64,000 nucleotides of DNA from Mucor racemosus (Eukaryota > Mucoromycota > Mucoromycetes > Mucorales > Mucoraceae), in contig JAPEHQ010000001.1 of NCBI GenBank assembly GCA_027405735.1, positions 6,882,001 to 6,946,000 of the forward strand, written 5' to 3'. This document shows positions 47,102-58,991 of the stretch, piece after piece. The notes under the pieces are model-generated. The model searched no databases. It worked only from the letters and a program-made list of their open reading frames with translations, and was not told the DNA's origin. Within the stretch, counting starts at the first letter, position 1. Each line of letters begins with the position of its first letter. The position numbers were made by a program, and so were the translations under genes.

Positions 47102-48339
47102 TTAAGCAGAAGCAGACTTTTGCATGGAAGAGGTACGACGACGCTCAATCTTCTCTTGCTTGGACTCCTTGACACGCTTGGCAAGCAATTGCTTGTATTC
47201 GGCTTCAGCTTCACGAGAAGCTTCACCTCTTCTACGCTTAAGAGCTTGTCTATGTCTCTTACGTTGGAGAGTAAGAGGGGTGACAAGACGTTGGATCTTG
47301 GGGGCCTTGGTGTAAGCCTTCTTACCTTCAGCCTTAGGTTGAACCTCACGACGAATGACATACTTACGGACATCATCATCCTTGGTCAAGTTCTATTTTG
47401 TATGTGATTTTGTTAGTATAAATGTATGCAAAATCAATTAATTTTTTTAAAAAAAAAACTTACAAAGAACTTTCTGATCTTGGAAGCACGCTTGGGACCG
47501 AGACGCTTAGGGACGGTAGTATCAGTCAAACCGGGAATATCTTGTTCACCTTGCTTAACAACAACAAGAGACAAGACAGCAAGATCAGAACCGACGATAC
47601 AACCACGGACGGACTTTCTCTTACGCTCACCAGTACGACGAGGACGATAACAAGAGTGACCCTTGGACATCAAAAGACGAACACGGTGGGGCAAAAGAAC
47701 ACCTTGCTTCATGGGGAAACCTTGCTTATCGTTACCACCAGAGATACGGAAAACGTAACCCTTGAACTCATCACCGAGAGAGTCACCGGAGACCTCTTGG
47801 GCCATACGCTTATCGTAGAAACCACGGCTATAATAATCGAATAAATTCGTCAGTTATTTGAGGTTATAGATCCTGATGCGTGTATGTAAAAATGTGTGTA
47901 AATATGTCTGGTGTTTTTTTCCATCGTATGTGCGTATTTGATGATTTTAAATTGTTGGTTTCAATATCGTAATTTATATTGTTTAAATGCTCTATACAAT
48001 TCTCAACGCAAATGACATATCTACACACATAATTTTACAATATAACACTTTATTATTTCTACTTACAGACGACGCTCATCCTCGATTTCAATCAACTTTT
48101 GGCAGCCAGTGGCTGGGTTGGCGATGTTCAACTATATTAAATAAATGTCTTTAAGTAAATCTATCACATAAAAAAGAAAAACCAAAAAAACCCATCATAA
48201 TCATGTCAACACAAAAATTCAAAAAAAAAGTTTCATCAATCCATCCATTTCGATATTTCATCTATCATTTCAACATTGATGTAACCTTTGATTTGTGTGT
48301 ATAAACTGATGGTTGATTGATGATAGTACACACCTTCAT
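47102..48339 (-). CDS. RPS6: 40S ribosomal protein S6 (eS6)
   Basis: Four exons: 48339-48334, 48131-48067, 47827-47464 and 47392-47102, giving 241 residues. The first coding exon is only 6 nt (Met-Lys); the next begins [20 protein letters not shown], as in all eS6 proteins. Further landmarks are [38 protein letters not shown] and [16 protein letters not shown]. The C-terminus [13 protein letters not shown] holds the AGC-kinase (S6 kinase) phosphorylation sites. Introns 1 and 2 are about 200 and 239 nt, longer than any other introns assigned in the window. The gene is head-to-head with eIF4E. The length fits the family (236-249). Confidence 0.97.
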
Positions 48340-48663
48340 GACTCGTCAAATGGGGAAAGACAGTTCATCAATAGCGATTACTTGCACAATTTATCGCACA
48401 CGCACAGTCGCGAGTCCAATGTCTATTTCCATTTGGGTCCTTTCACAATCATAGAACTCGTTGTGTTATGGTTCGGATCGAACACTATATAGTCACATGT
48501 AAAATTCTTTCCTAATTGAACCGGGCAAATGTTGTTCGATTTGATCTAAACAAGTTTTAGGGCGGCAAAGGGAGCGACTCGCCCTCCCCCAAATCCAAAG
48601 GGAGAGAATATGTAAAACAAAAAAAAGTTTTTTCCTGGTTTGACACATTAAAGATTTGCAAAA
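48340..48663. promoter_or_regulatory. Bidirectional promoter between RPS6 and eIF4E
   Basis: 324 bp separate the two start codons. It is more GC-rich than other gaps in the window, with 'gcacacgcacagtcgcgag' near 48398 and 'ctcgccctccccc' near 48578. No clear TATA box was seen for either gene. Both products act in translation initiation or ribosomes, so shared control is plausible. Confidence 0.6.
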
Positions 48664-49553
48664 ATGGCTGCTGCTGCTCAATCACCTGAAGTTCTTCAAA
48701 TGCGTGAGACTATTGACTATACTGTCAAGCATCCTCTTCAAAATACTTGGACATTGTGGTTTGATAATCCTGGAAAGAAAGCCAGTGCTCAATCTTGGGC
48801 TGACAATTTAAAGGAAATTATCAATATTGACACTGTTGAGGACTTTTGGAGGTGAGCGAAATGGTTGAATGCTTACATTTATAAATATTAATTAAATCTA
48901 TCAGCACTTTCAATAATGTTGCCAAGGTTAATCATCTTGGTCCCAGTTCCAATTATCATCTTTTCAAGCAAGGTATCCGTCCTGAATGGGAAGATGAGGC
49001 TAATGCTGAAGGTGGTAAATTTGGTATTCAATTCCCCAAGAATAAGGCTGGTGATGCCGTTAATGATTACTGGATGTACCTTGTGAGTTTATGCTTGCAT
49101 TTGTGATTTATAAATGTTTTATTGATTTTTTCATGTATTAGCTTTTGGCTGTTATTGGTGAGCAATTAGCTACTGATGAAGAGATTTGTGGTGCTGTTAT
49201 CTCTGTTCGCAAGTCTTTCTACAGAATTGCTTTGTGGGTAAAGACCTCTGATGATGAAGAAAAGATTGAAAAGATTAGGTAAATTGATGTTGAAGCATTC
49301 CCTCCCCCCCCCCTTTTTTTCTCTTCTAACATTTAAATTATTCTATAGTCAACAACTCAGAGAAACTCTTAACCTTGCTGAAGATATCCCAATTGAATTC
49401 ACTGCTCATGGCGAATCTCCCGCAAAGGTTGCTGCTGCTTTAGCCGCTGCTTCTCTCGAAGAAAATGCTGCTGCCGCTGATGCCACTTCCGAAGCTACTA
49501 ATGAAGAAGAAGCTACCTCTACTGAGGCTGCTCCTGCAAAGACTGAAGCTTAA
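48664..49553 (+). CDS. Eukaryotic translation initiation factor 4E (cap-binding)
   Basis: Four exons: 48664-48851, 48905-49082, 49142-49278 and 49349-49553, giving 235 residues. It binds the mRNA 5' cap and recruits eIF4G. Landmarks are HPLQNTWTLWFDNPGKK (first cap-stacking Trp), IDTVEDFWSTFNNV (the eIF4G/4E-BP binding surface), GIRPEWEDEANAEGGKFGIQ (second Trp and the following Glu) and ISVRKSFYRIALWVKTSDDE (cap-phosphate contacts). The last 40 residues form an Ala/Glu-rich tail that I do not know from animal or yeast eIF4E. Splice phases agree at all three introns. Confidence 0.96.
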
Positions 49554-50201
49554 ATATCATGATTTTGCAATTTTTTTTAATTTACATATTTTTTAAATAG
49601 TCAGAATAAATATCTTTTTGTTTATTAATCCGTTTAATTCATAATCTAATTGCATTAAAGCGTTAATTTTATGATCTGGCTGCTGGGTAATTTGTCATTT
49701 AAAATCGATAGTTCAAATAGAATAAAGTTTTATGGGTGCAAAAACTTGTAATATCAAAAAATAAAAAGTACAATGAGAATCTCCACGATTTCTAGTACAT
49801 GTTGCAATTCTGCAACCATTGTGTTTAATTATTAACTTAATGAATAATAATTCCTGAAAGACCATGTTTGTATGAAAAAATGGATTTTGTTTTCAAAAAG
49901 CGCCGAACCGTCAACTCAAATTGTTGCGGAATACGGGCGGGCCACACAAAAAAAAGAAGGGGGAGGAGATTGTAACAAAGAAAAAGAGGTCAGTGAAGCA
50001 TCCGTCAAAGTACTTTCTCTTTTCCGGGTCCTAAAACGTATGTAGATGACTATGGGTTAGGTGTATGATATAGATAGAGAGTGATATGTATCATGTTCAT
50101 ACATGTAGAGATGGATGATAAAATGAATGGATGGATCAATTTACGATTTTTCGATTCAAGATGAACTGACATTTTTTTTCTGAATAGTATATAAGACGAT
50201 C
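49554..50201. other. Intergenic; 3' UTR of eIF4E and promoter of RPS7
   Basis: An AATAAA lies near 49605 after the eIF4E stop. 'gggttagg' lies near 50055, about 145 bp before the RPS7 start, similar to telomere-box motifs of ribosomal protein promoters. No gene was seen. Confidence 0.5.
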
Positions 50202-50958
50202 ATGGCTTCGTACAAAATCCAAAAGGCCAATGGTGCCGCTCCTGCTGACGAGACTGAACTCGCTGTTGCCCAAGCTCTTGTTGACTTGGAATCCAGTGTT
50301 CCTGAACTCCGTGCTCTTGCTATCTCTAGCGCCAAGGAGGTAATTATTTGATTTTTGATGGGCAAAATTGAGCAAAGTAATAATTTTATATTAGGTCGAA
50401 CTCGGTGCTGGTAAGAAGGCTCTTGTCATCTTTGTTCCCGTCCCCATGCTCAAGAGCTTCAACAAGGTTCAACAAAAGTAAGTTTTAGTTGAAATTACGA
50501 ATCAATTGAGATATAAAACTAATATAATTTATATAATTTTAGGCTCACTCGTGAACTCGAAAAGAAGTTCTCTGATCGTCATGTTGTCTTTGTTGCTCAA
50601 CGTCGTATCTTGGCTGTTCCTGGTCGTCGTAACAACGGTAAGCAACCCCGTCCCAGATCTCGTACTTTGACTGCCGTTCACGATGCTATTTTGGATGATA
50701 TGGTTTTCCCTACCGAAATTGTTGGTAAGAGACTTCGTCAAAAGGTTGATGGTTCCAAGACCCTCAAGGTGTAAGTAGTAGTAAATTTTGACAGTTTTTG
50801 GATCTTTTTTTTTTTAATTGTTATTTTTATTTAGTTTCCTTGATGCTAAGGATGCCACCTCTCTCGAGTATAAGCTCGATACCTTCTCTGCTGTTTACAA
50901 GAAGCTCACTGGCAAGGATGTTGTCTTTGAGTTCCCTGCTAACGCTGATCTTTTCTAA
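50202..50958 (+). CDS. RPS7: 40S ribosomal protein S7 (eS7)
   Basis: Four exons: 50202-50339, 50395-50477, 50543-50770 and 50835-50958, giving 190 residues, the usual family length. It starts [20 protein letters not shown]. Diagnostic eS7 blocks are [54 protein letters not shown] and [15 protein letters not shown]. It is a structural protein of the small ribosomal subunit. Its codons are strongly biased toward C-ending choices (GTC, CTC, CGT, GGT) compared with neighbouring genes, as expected for high expression. Confidence 0.97.
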
Positions 50959-51142
50959 ATTAGATAGATATACAATCAATCTTTTTTTTTTGTTCAAGTA
51001 AAAAAGGAAAAAAAAATATCACACAATTATTTTTATTAGATAACTTTTTATTGTTTTACAATGTGATGTTTAATTGTGAGAGAGAAGAAGGGTTAGGGCT
51101 GTTTTTATCATAAAATGCCTAAAAAAAAAAATAGGGAGAAAA

Positions 51143-51185
<43 letters not shown>

Positions 51186-51636
51186 ATCAAACAATATAAT
51201 CATTATCATTGTTATACAATCGATGGATTTGTACATTTGTAAACAAATGCGAATTTAGGCTTTTCAACGAACATCTGTGTATAAAATCATAACAAAAATG
51301 CATATGTATATGTATATGAATCTATATAATATAGACTGCTAGGAGAAGGGCTATTTTATTACATTCAAAATCAAAGAAACTCTCCTTTGATTTCAAAAGA
51401 AACAAGCATAGTATATATGCAATTAATGTTCTGTATAACAACATCTAATAAGGGAAACTCATCTCATGCAGCGTGTTACAGAACACTTGCTTTTTTAGTG
51501 TCTCTCCTTTTATTGTACGTGTTTATTTCTTTTTTTCTTTTCGTTTTTTTCTCTCTTTATTTCTTCTTCTTTTGTTTCTTCTTTCATCAAGATTTCATTT
51601 TTTTTTCTTTAAAAAGTAATATAAATAATAATCAAA
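50959..51636. other. Intergenic with (GA)18 microsatellite; pyrimidine-rich RAS leader
   Basis: A GA dinucleotide run occupies 51146-51181. 'agggttaggg' lies at 51088-51097. A long pyrimidine-rich tract (about 51480-51612) leads directly to the RAS start and is probably its promoter or 5' UTR. Confidence 0.6.
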
Positions 51637-52362
51637 ATGTCAAAAGCATCGTTTCTTCGAGAGTAAGATTTCTAAACGTTGAATGTGATAATTTATCTGA
51701 GTTTTCTTTCAAATTTCAGGTACAAAATTGTTATTGTAGGCGGTGGTGGTGTTGGTAAATCAGCTCTAACTATTCAATTCATTCAATCTCACTTTGTTGA
51801 TGAATATGATCCAACAATTGAAGGTTTGTGTATCTGAGAGTGTATATACATAAATGTACTTATATTCTATTTAGATTCTTACCGTAAACAATGCGTTATC
51901 GATGATGAAACTGCGTTATTGGATGTTTTAGATACTGCAGGTCAAGAGGAATATAGTGCCATGAGAGAACAATATATGAGAAACGGCGAAGGTTTCGTTT
52001 TGGTATATTCAATTACTTCTCGTTTATCGTTTGAAGAAGTAAATACATTCTATCAACAAATTAGACGTGTTAAAGACCGTGATTCTTTTCCTATGGTATT
52101 AGTTGGTAACAAATGTGATTTGGAAGGTGATAGACAAGTATCAAGCCAAGAAGGTAGAGATTTAGCCAAAAGTTTCGGTTGCCCTTTTAGTGAAACATCT
52201 GCAAAGCAACGTATCAGAGTTGATGATACGTTTTATGAAGTTGTACGAGAGATTCGTCGTATGAATAAGGAACAAGAAGGTAGATCAAAGGGTGGACAAA
52301 GAGAAGCTTTTGAAATGTCAGATACTCGTAATGATGGATGCTGTGGTTGTATTTTGATGTAA
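51637..52362 (+). CDS. RAS-family small GTPase
   Basis: Three exons: 51637-51662, 51720-51823 and 51875-52362, giving 205 residues. All nucleotide-binding boxes are present: P-loop GGGGVGKS, switch I/effector YDPTIEDSYRKQ, G3 [17 protein letters not shown]4 NKCD and G5 ETSAK. The C-terminus is Cys-rich (DGCCGCILM), with a CaaX box CILM for prenylation and nearby Cys for palmitoylation, so the protein should act at the plasma membrane in growth and morphology signalling. The glycines of the P-loop and the Gln of DTAGQE are unaltered, so it is a normal switch and not an activated form. The three-exon layout matches fungal ras genes. Confidence 0.96.
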
Positions 52363-52668
52363 CTTTTTTTTTTTCTTCTATATTTCTTTTTCTCTTCCTT
52401 TATACATATACATATTATTACTATTATTATTTTATTATTTCTAACTATTATTATTAACCTTCAAACAAATCAAATATACTTTATTGTATATAATCTTTTA
52501 TAGCAATATGCTCCATCTGTCCATCTCTCTCCCTTTTCTTCCTCTTACTCCTTCCTCCTTCGAACCCCCCCTAGTTACCTCCTAAGAAACATACAAAAAA
52601 CAAAATTAAGAATCTGACAACAAAGTTCTCCCTTTTTTATACAAGAGAAATAAATAAGCTTTTATTCA
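52363..52668. other. Intergenic between convergent genes
   Basis: 3' UTRs of RAS (+) and the RRxS-rich gene (-), with T-rich and C-rich tracts. No gene was seen. Confidence 0.5.
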
Positions 52669-54919
52669 CTATTCTAATGGTCTGTTTCTAATACTATTAT
52701 GTGGAACAGAGCCAAATAATGCTTCAGTTTCATCTGTAACTGTATTTGCGGCTAAAATGTGAGGAGGAATCATGGGACCATCTTCATCCGGTTCAATATC
52801 ATCTTGATCCAATTCCAATTCAATCTTGTTCTTATTACTGCTTAAGTGTTGGGTATTAGTATTATTATGATGCTGACGATGGTGGTGGTGGTGGTGGTGG
52901 TGGTAATGATGGGATGAAAGAGTGTGATTTAAAGTAGTTACAATACTTGATCTTCTTTGATCATCTAATGGTGGAAATTTAAGAGAGGCTCTTCTATCTG
53001 CTTCTGCATAATCAAACCCAACAAATGAAGGTTTTCGGCCAGTTTCTGTAGGATTAAAGTGCGTGGGCTCTTGTATAAAAGAAGACGAGGGATACTTCTG
53101 CACAGACGATTGCATATTTTCCATTTTATTTTTGACGGAAAAAGCAGGAGTATGATTAATAGTGATAGGAACAGACGTTGCAAAATTATGATCTACAATA
53201 CATTTATGGTTATATACTAAAAAAATAATAATAATCTCATCTTACCTTGTTGTTTAGCATGCTGGTTTGTTTTTATTGGATGTTTCCTTGATTCCTGTTG
53301 TTCTTTTTCTTTTTCATCATGATCTTCTTCAAATTCAATGTATTTATTTGAAGGTTTTCTTTTCCCTTTTAGTGCACTAGATGGTCTTCTATTCTGTGAC
53401 GAAGTAGGTAAGCTGTGTTCATTCAGTTTATCCATATCTTCATCTAATGGAAACAGTTCCTCTTCACTGTCATCATCTGATTTGTTTGTATTATCTTCGT
53501 CGTCTTCCCAAGAGGAAGATGTATTAGAAGAAGTAGGCATTGTAGCATCAGTAGAATCAGTAGATGTTTTTGGCTGTGCAAGAGGATGTAAATTATTATT
53601 AGACTCAGTTAATGGATGTAGATTATGATGATAATGATGTTGAGAAGAGGGCGGAACCAGTGAAGAACATCTGCGATGGAATTGAGGCATTTCAGAGACA
53701 GGGTCTAAATGATGCGCTTTTTTGAAGCTATTTGCAATTGCACTTTCATCTAAAACATAACTAGATCTTCGATTGCCATGAGATGGACAAGTAAAACCTC
53801 CAAACAAATCTCTTTTAAATGCTGATGAACGTCTTCTTTGATCTGTTTCTGGTTCGAATGAATAGTCATGAGAAAAATGCACATGAGATTCACCTTTTCG
53901 CATTTCTTTCTCGGTATCATCTAAAGATGTATCATGAATGGTTTGATCTTGTTCTTCATCACTAATTATGCGATTAAATAGGATTTGATCCGTTACACCA
54001 TTTTTGGTTTTATGATAGTCTAATCTGCGTACTCGATGTTCCTCTTCTTGTACAGTTTTTGCAATTTCTTTCATTCTTTGCCATAATATTGCGCTATCGT
54101 AAGTGGCTTTCTCTTTTTCTCTTACTAGAAGGATCTCTTGCTCTTTTTGAAAAGCTTGTATTTTTTTCTCGGTTATCTCTTCTAAATTTATTAGCGATTG
54201 CTTTAACAATTGTTGTACTTGTTTATGTTGATTTTTTAGCTCAGGACTGAGTGCATCTTGTAAATTTCATGTTAATACAGTTATTTATATACAATATACA
54301 TGTATGAATACCTTCATTTTCCTGCGATACATGGTCGATGGGTAAATCTGGGTTTAAAATGATATGAAATGTACTAGAATAGGTTGCTTTTTTCTGTAAT
54401 TTTTCTATTTCTGAACCAAACTAGATGGATAATTTGTGAGCAAAACATGCAAAGTATATATAGCATTATGGTATATAATAGTTATTTACAATAGTTCCTT
54501 TGTGAATAATGACTTGATCTCCAAATTTACTTAATATAGAATCATTAAATGGATAATTGATTTTAGTATTGGGACGCTTGACAGAATAAACATCCCCAGT
54601 CGAGCAGTTATGGCAGCTGATAGTTATCCAACCTTCGGGATTATCCATAATGATTCTCAAGCGAATTAAGTTGGCATACTCCTACAAATATATTTAATTG
54701 TCAATTAGTAATATAACGATATTTTATCAAAATTTACTTGGACATTACAACTTTAACACCATCCATGCTCAATTCAAATTTCCATCCTGTAATAGGTGGT
54801 TCTTCTAACCGAGTAAACTTGCCATTTCTAAATTTCTCGTGGCCCTCTAAATAATATTTATTGGCTAAATGGATTTTGACATTGAGACAGTTACAAGCAT
54901 ATGTAACGTGGCCTGCCAT
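52669..54919 (-). CDS. Unrecognised protein with N-terminal CxC/CxxC domain and repeated RRxS sites
   Basis: Five exons: 54919-54749, 54681-54490, 54420-54312, 54256-53246 and 53192-52669, giving 668 residues. The N-terminal 160 residues look like a compact beta domain: an early CxC (TYACNCLNVKIHL) and a later CxxC (ISCHNCSTGDVYSV) could bind one zinc ion. A predicted coiled coil follows (from about KNQHKQVQQLLKQSL through EEHRVRRLDYH). The rest is disordered and His/Ser/Asp-rich, with at least five RRxS-type basophilic kinase sites (RRRSSAF, NRRSSYV, HRRCSSL, DRRASLK, QRRSSIV) and an octa-His run. For the last intron I chose the 53-nt form over a 29-nt alternative; both keep the frame. I do not recognise the family; a kinase-regulated adaptor is inference. 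Confidence 0.72.
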
Positions 54920-56234
54920 TGGAATTGTTAATTATTTATCGAAAAGAGAAATGATAATCTGTACATGTATGAAATCTCATGTTTTGACAGATTTACTATT
55001 ATGTCCAATTACAAGAAAAAAGTCCGGATGATTTGTGACATTTGTTTCATTGAATAACTATGTAATGATCGAGTCATTTTGAAATGCAATAGTAGTAATT
55101 GACTTCTTCCACTTTTGCTAATTGACATAAAAGGAAATAGTGTGTTACTACCACAAAAATAGGCGATTTAATACAATGTAAAATGAATTATCAACATTCT
55201 TCATTACTTACAAATCAAATGATTGAATTAAAATAGATATACAAGTGGACTACACAGCATATACCCTCAATTATGCATAGTTTTGATGAAATCATCGAAT
55301 AATCGACATTTTTAATGAATTGTTTTATGCACTTTTTGCACAAATTTGGAGCTCAAAATTAATCAAAACTATTTCTTGGATCACATACTTTATTGCTATA
55401 TTTTTATCTCAAATTTTTTGAGTGATGAAAAATATGATCAGTATTGATCTTTCAATCCTTAGAGGTATAAGCAAAAATCAACAAAAATCTCATTATCGGT
55501 ATTTTGACCCCGGAAATGGGTTTTTTACTATACCTTTCCTATGCTCAAAATAACCGAATTTCTTTGGAAAACTATATAAAAGCGTTTAATTGGCTATTGG
55601 ATATTCATAAATCAGACCTTTGTGGAGAGACCCGTTTTTCTTTCTTTTGAAAATTACGCTTTTTTTTTGGTGAATTTTTTTTAAAAAAATAAACCCATTA
55701 GACGTAAGATCCAAAGCTCTACACACAATAATTAATAAGCTTTGTACATTTACATAATAAAGCTTTGAGTAATATGCAAAATAAAGTTACCATTTTTCAA
55801 AATGACACTTTTTTTGGTTCTGGCGATCAGAAACGGGATCGGCTTTTGAATATATTTTTACTGCAAAAATCATGCTTACAGTACTTCAAACAACCTTCCA
55901 AAAAACAAACTACTGTCTAATTAATAAAAAAAAACAAAAATGAGAGTGAAAACTATGCATATTTTACTTAATTAAGACAAAGTTAAATTTTTGGAAAAAT
56001 TACTCAAAAGCATAATAAAATTCTTTATAAAATTTTATTTGTTGGGCTGACCATCATAATATCTTCTTCAGCAGACAAGATCTCGTCTCCTCTGCAATAT
56101 CAACGAATAATTTTTGATTTTTTCAGCATCTTCACCTTTTTCTTTTGCTTTAGCCCTTCATTTTCAAGTGCTCATGTTAGAATCATCATATATGAAGTTG
56201 CCATCCTCAAATATATTATTTCCAAAAAAGAAGC

Positions 56235-56278
<44 letters not shown>

Positions 56279-56706
56279 ACAAATCGAATGCCCATATCGA
56301 TAATTACGATTTTCGCTTTGGTAACACTCTTTATTAACTGCCATTGGCGGTGCCCATTATTTCAGGCATTTCTCCATTTGCAATAATGCATTCTGTTTGA
56401 TAATTACTTTATTTGTTGCATAAAATCAAATTAATAAATTTCCTTCCCTGATAAAATGTGATTACTTAATGGCATATACACCAAATTTTTATTATAATCT
56501 AAATGATATGGCATCAAAAGCATAGCATCATCATGGGGCGGGGCATTGAATCACCGAATTGAGTTGAAAATGATGGGTGTACACACATTACAAAACACTT
56601 AACCATAGCTTGGCTCTCAAGATTTATTTTCCACCTTTGTTTCTTTTATCTTTTTCTATACAACCACAGTTTTCAACAATTTAACGTAAAAGAAATAAGA
56701 GAAAAA
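54920..56706. other. Intergenic holding a TA-flanked repeat and a T run; Arp3 promoter at right
   Basis: Apart from the TIR element at 55274-55959 and a 32-nt T run at 56243-56274, no feature was seen. The 200 bp before 56707 should hold the Arp3 promoter. Confidence 0.5.
55274..55959. mobile_element. Putative TIR element, 686 bp, TA target duplication
   Basis: The left end is TGCATAGTTTTGA; the right end read inward is TGCATAGTTTTCA (12 of 13 match). Both are flanked by TA (55272-55273 and 55960-55961). There is no open frame inside. The size and TA duplication fit a non-autonomous Tc1/mariner-type element, but the short TIR and the lack of a second copy make this tentative. Confidence 0.4.
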
Positions 56707-58310
56707 ATGACTAATTTACCTGTTGTAGTTATGGATAACGGTACTGGGTAAGTTATAAAAGCTTAACCTATGCAACCAAGCAAAGACGCGTTATTAAATT
56801 AAACAATATTTTAGGTACACTAAACTCGGTTTTAGTGGTAACAATGAACCTTCCTTTGTCTTTCCAACTGCTATATCTACTCGTGAATCACCTTCAAGTA
56901 CAGGAAGACCTGGTGTTCCTAGTAAACCTTCGTTTTTGAGCAATAACTTGGCTTCCAAACGTGGTATTGAAGACCTCGACTTTTATATTGGAGATGAAGC
57001 TCTTGCACAGGCCAAAACAATGGCTTTAAATTATCCCATTCGCCATGGTCAAATTAATAATTGGGATCATATGGAGAGATTTTGGGAACAATCCATTTTT
57101 AAATATTTACGTTGTGAACCCGAAGATCATTATTTCCTTATGGTAAGCATATATTCATAATCTATTGTCATGTTTAAATACTAAAAACTATGCCTAGACT
57201 GAACCTCCTATGAATGCTCCCGAGAATCGTGAGATGACAGCAGAAATTATGTTTGAATCTTTTAATGTTCAAGGTCTTTACATTGCTGTTCAAGCTGTTT
57301 TGGCTTTGGCTGCATCTTGGACTTCTAGCAAAGTTAGCGAACAAACATTAACTGGTACAGTTGTTGATTCTGGTGATGGTGTTACTCACGTTATTCCAGT
57401 TGTGAGTAGCTTTTTTTTTCTTGATATATATAATATACATGAGAGGGTTATTAATTAAAAACAATACTAGGCTGAAGGTTATGTTATTGCTAGTTCTATC
57501 AAGAGTGTGCCTATTGCAGGTAGTGATATTACTTCTTTTGTTCAAAATTTACTCCGTGAACGTGGCGAAACAAACATTCCTCCTGAAGATTCTTTCCGTA
57601 TTGCTCAAGCTATCAAGGAAGATTACAGTTATGTTTGCCCTGATATTGTTAAAGAATTTAAAAAGTATGAGCAAGAGCCATCAAAATATTTCAAACAATA
57701 TGATGGCATTCACTCTTTGACTGGCAAGGTAAGATGTTCAAAGAATGGAAGTTTTACTATTATTAACATTAACCATGATTAGAGTTACTCTGTTGATATC
57801 GGTTTCGAACGTTTTCTTGCACCAGAAATCTTCTTTAATCCAGAAATCGCTAGCTCAGACTTTTTAACACCTTTACCAGAGATTGTTGACACTGTTATCC
57901 AAACTAGTCCTATTGATGTTCGTAGAGGATTATATAAAAATATTGTATTATCTGGTGGTTCTACCATGTTTAAGGGATTCGATAAAAGACTTCAACGTGA
58001 TATTAAGCGTACAGTTGATAAACGTATTCAAGCTAGTGAAGTTACTAGTCGTTCAGACATGAAGGCCACACCTATGGAAGTAAATGTTATCTCGCACAAG
58101 AAGCAACGTCATGCTGTTTGGTTTGGTGGTAGCTTATTGGCTTCTACTGTAAGTTGAACAATTTCCAAAATAATATATATATGGTACTCATGTATAATAA
58201 TTTAATTTATGTAGGGTGAATTCTACAACTCTTGTCATACAAAGGCAGAATACGACGAATATGGTCCTAGTATAAGTCGTCATAACAGAGTATTTAGTTC
58301 TCTTTTGTAA
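56707..58310 (+). CDS. ARP3: Actin-related protein 3 (Arp2/3 complex subunit)
   Basis: Six exons: 56707-56747, 56815-57142, 57198-57401, 57471-57728, 57783-58148 and 58215-58310, giving 430 residues. With Arp2 it forms the nucleating dimer of the Arp2/3 complex, which makes branched actin at cortical patches and endocytic sites. Actin-fold nucleotide loops are present: [18 protein letters not shown] (phosphate 1), [17 protein letters not shown] (phosphate 2) and [18 protein letters not shown] (adenosine). Arp3-specific features include [53 protein letters not shown] and the C-terminal [13 protein letters not shown] followed by [13 protein letters not shown]. The length and lack of actin-only insertions distinguish it from conventional actin. 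Confidence 0.97.
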
Positions 58311-58394
58311 TGTAGTTCTTTATACAGTAAATAAAACTCACCGCTCTTAATACGAATACATCTCAATTATATGTTGTTATTGATTAATTACGTA

Positions 58395-58965
58395 AAATTT
58401 TGCACTTTCATAGTTTGATTGAAAAGAACTCAATTGGATCCGATAGAGCTCAACGAAGCTATGACATGAATGTAAAATGTATCTTGCTCATTATAACGAA
58501 TATTTTGTAATATGCTACAAAAAGGTCAAAAAAAAAAAAAGAATACATGTAAAAAGAAAAGAAAAAAGAAGTGCTCCAAGCATTTTCATACTTGAATATG
58601 TTATAGAGCACTTCAAAACAAGTAAGTTTCATTATAAAAAATTGTTAGTACAGTTTAATTTTTTGCAGAGATATGAAGGTTCAAATTTTTTAATTTTTAG
58701 GTTTAGCAGTGAAATACCAGTAAAAATCTGAAACATTAGCACTAAAAAAGTTATACCAACTGTAAAAGATAGTTTATTTCCGGATACGCGTTTTTGGATT
58801 AAAGTCGAGCATCTCAAGTACATTTACCTATAATTTGTTTTTGTTGTTGTTTAGTGAAAAAAAAAGTTAGACAGGGATGAAATGTGAGACTTAGTTTTCA
58901 AGGAAAAAGCAGTGAATTTCGTTTGGATTTGAGTCTTTCGTGAGATATAAAATATTCTCATTAAT
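58395..58965 (+). repeat. Family E dispersed repeat, copy 5 (3' half only)
   Basis: It starts in the conserved 'gagctcaacgaag' block just downstream of Arp3 and continues to 'gagatataaaat', matching 1160-1625 and 45955-46420. The 5' half is missing. Confidence 0.75.
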
Positions 58966-58991
58966 TATTAGCATGATGAGGCCGATTCATA

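Noticed and set aside
47828..48333. Possible box C/D snoRNA in the two long RPS6 introns
   Set aside because: TGATGA- and CTGA-like words occur, but not in the right order and spacing with a terminal stem.
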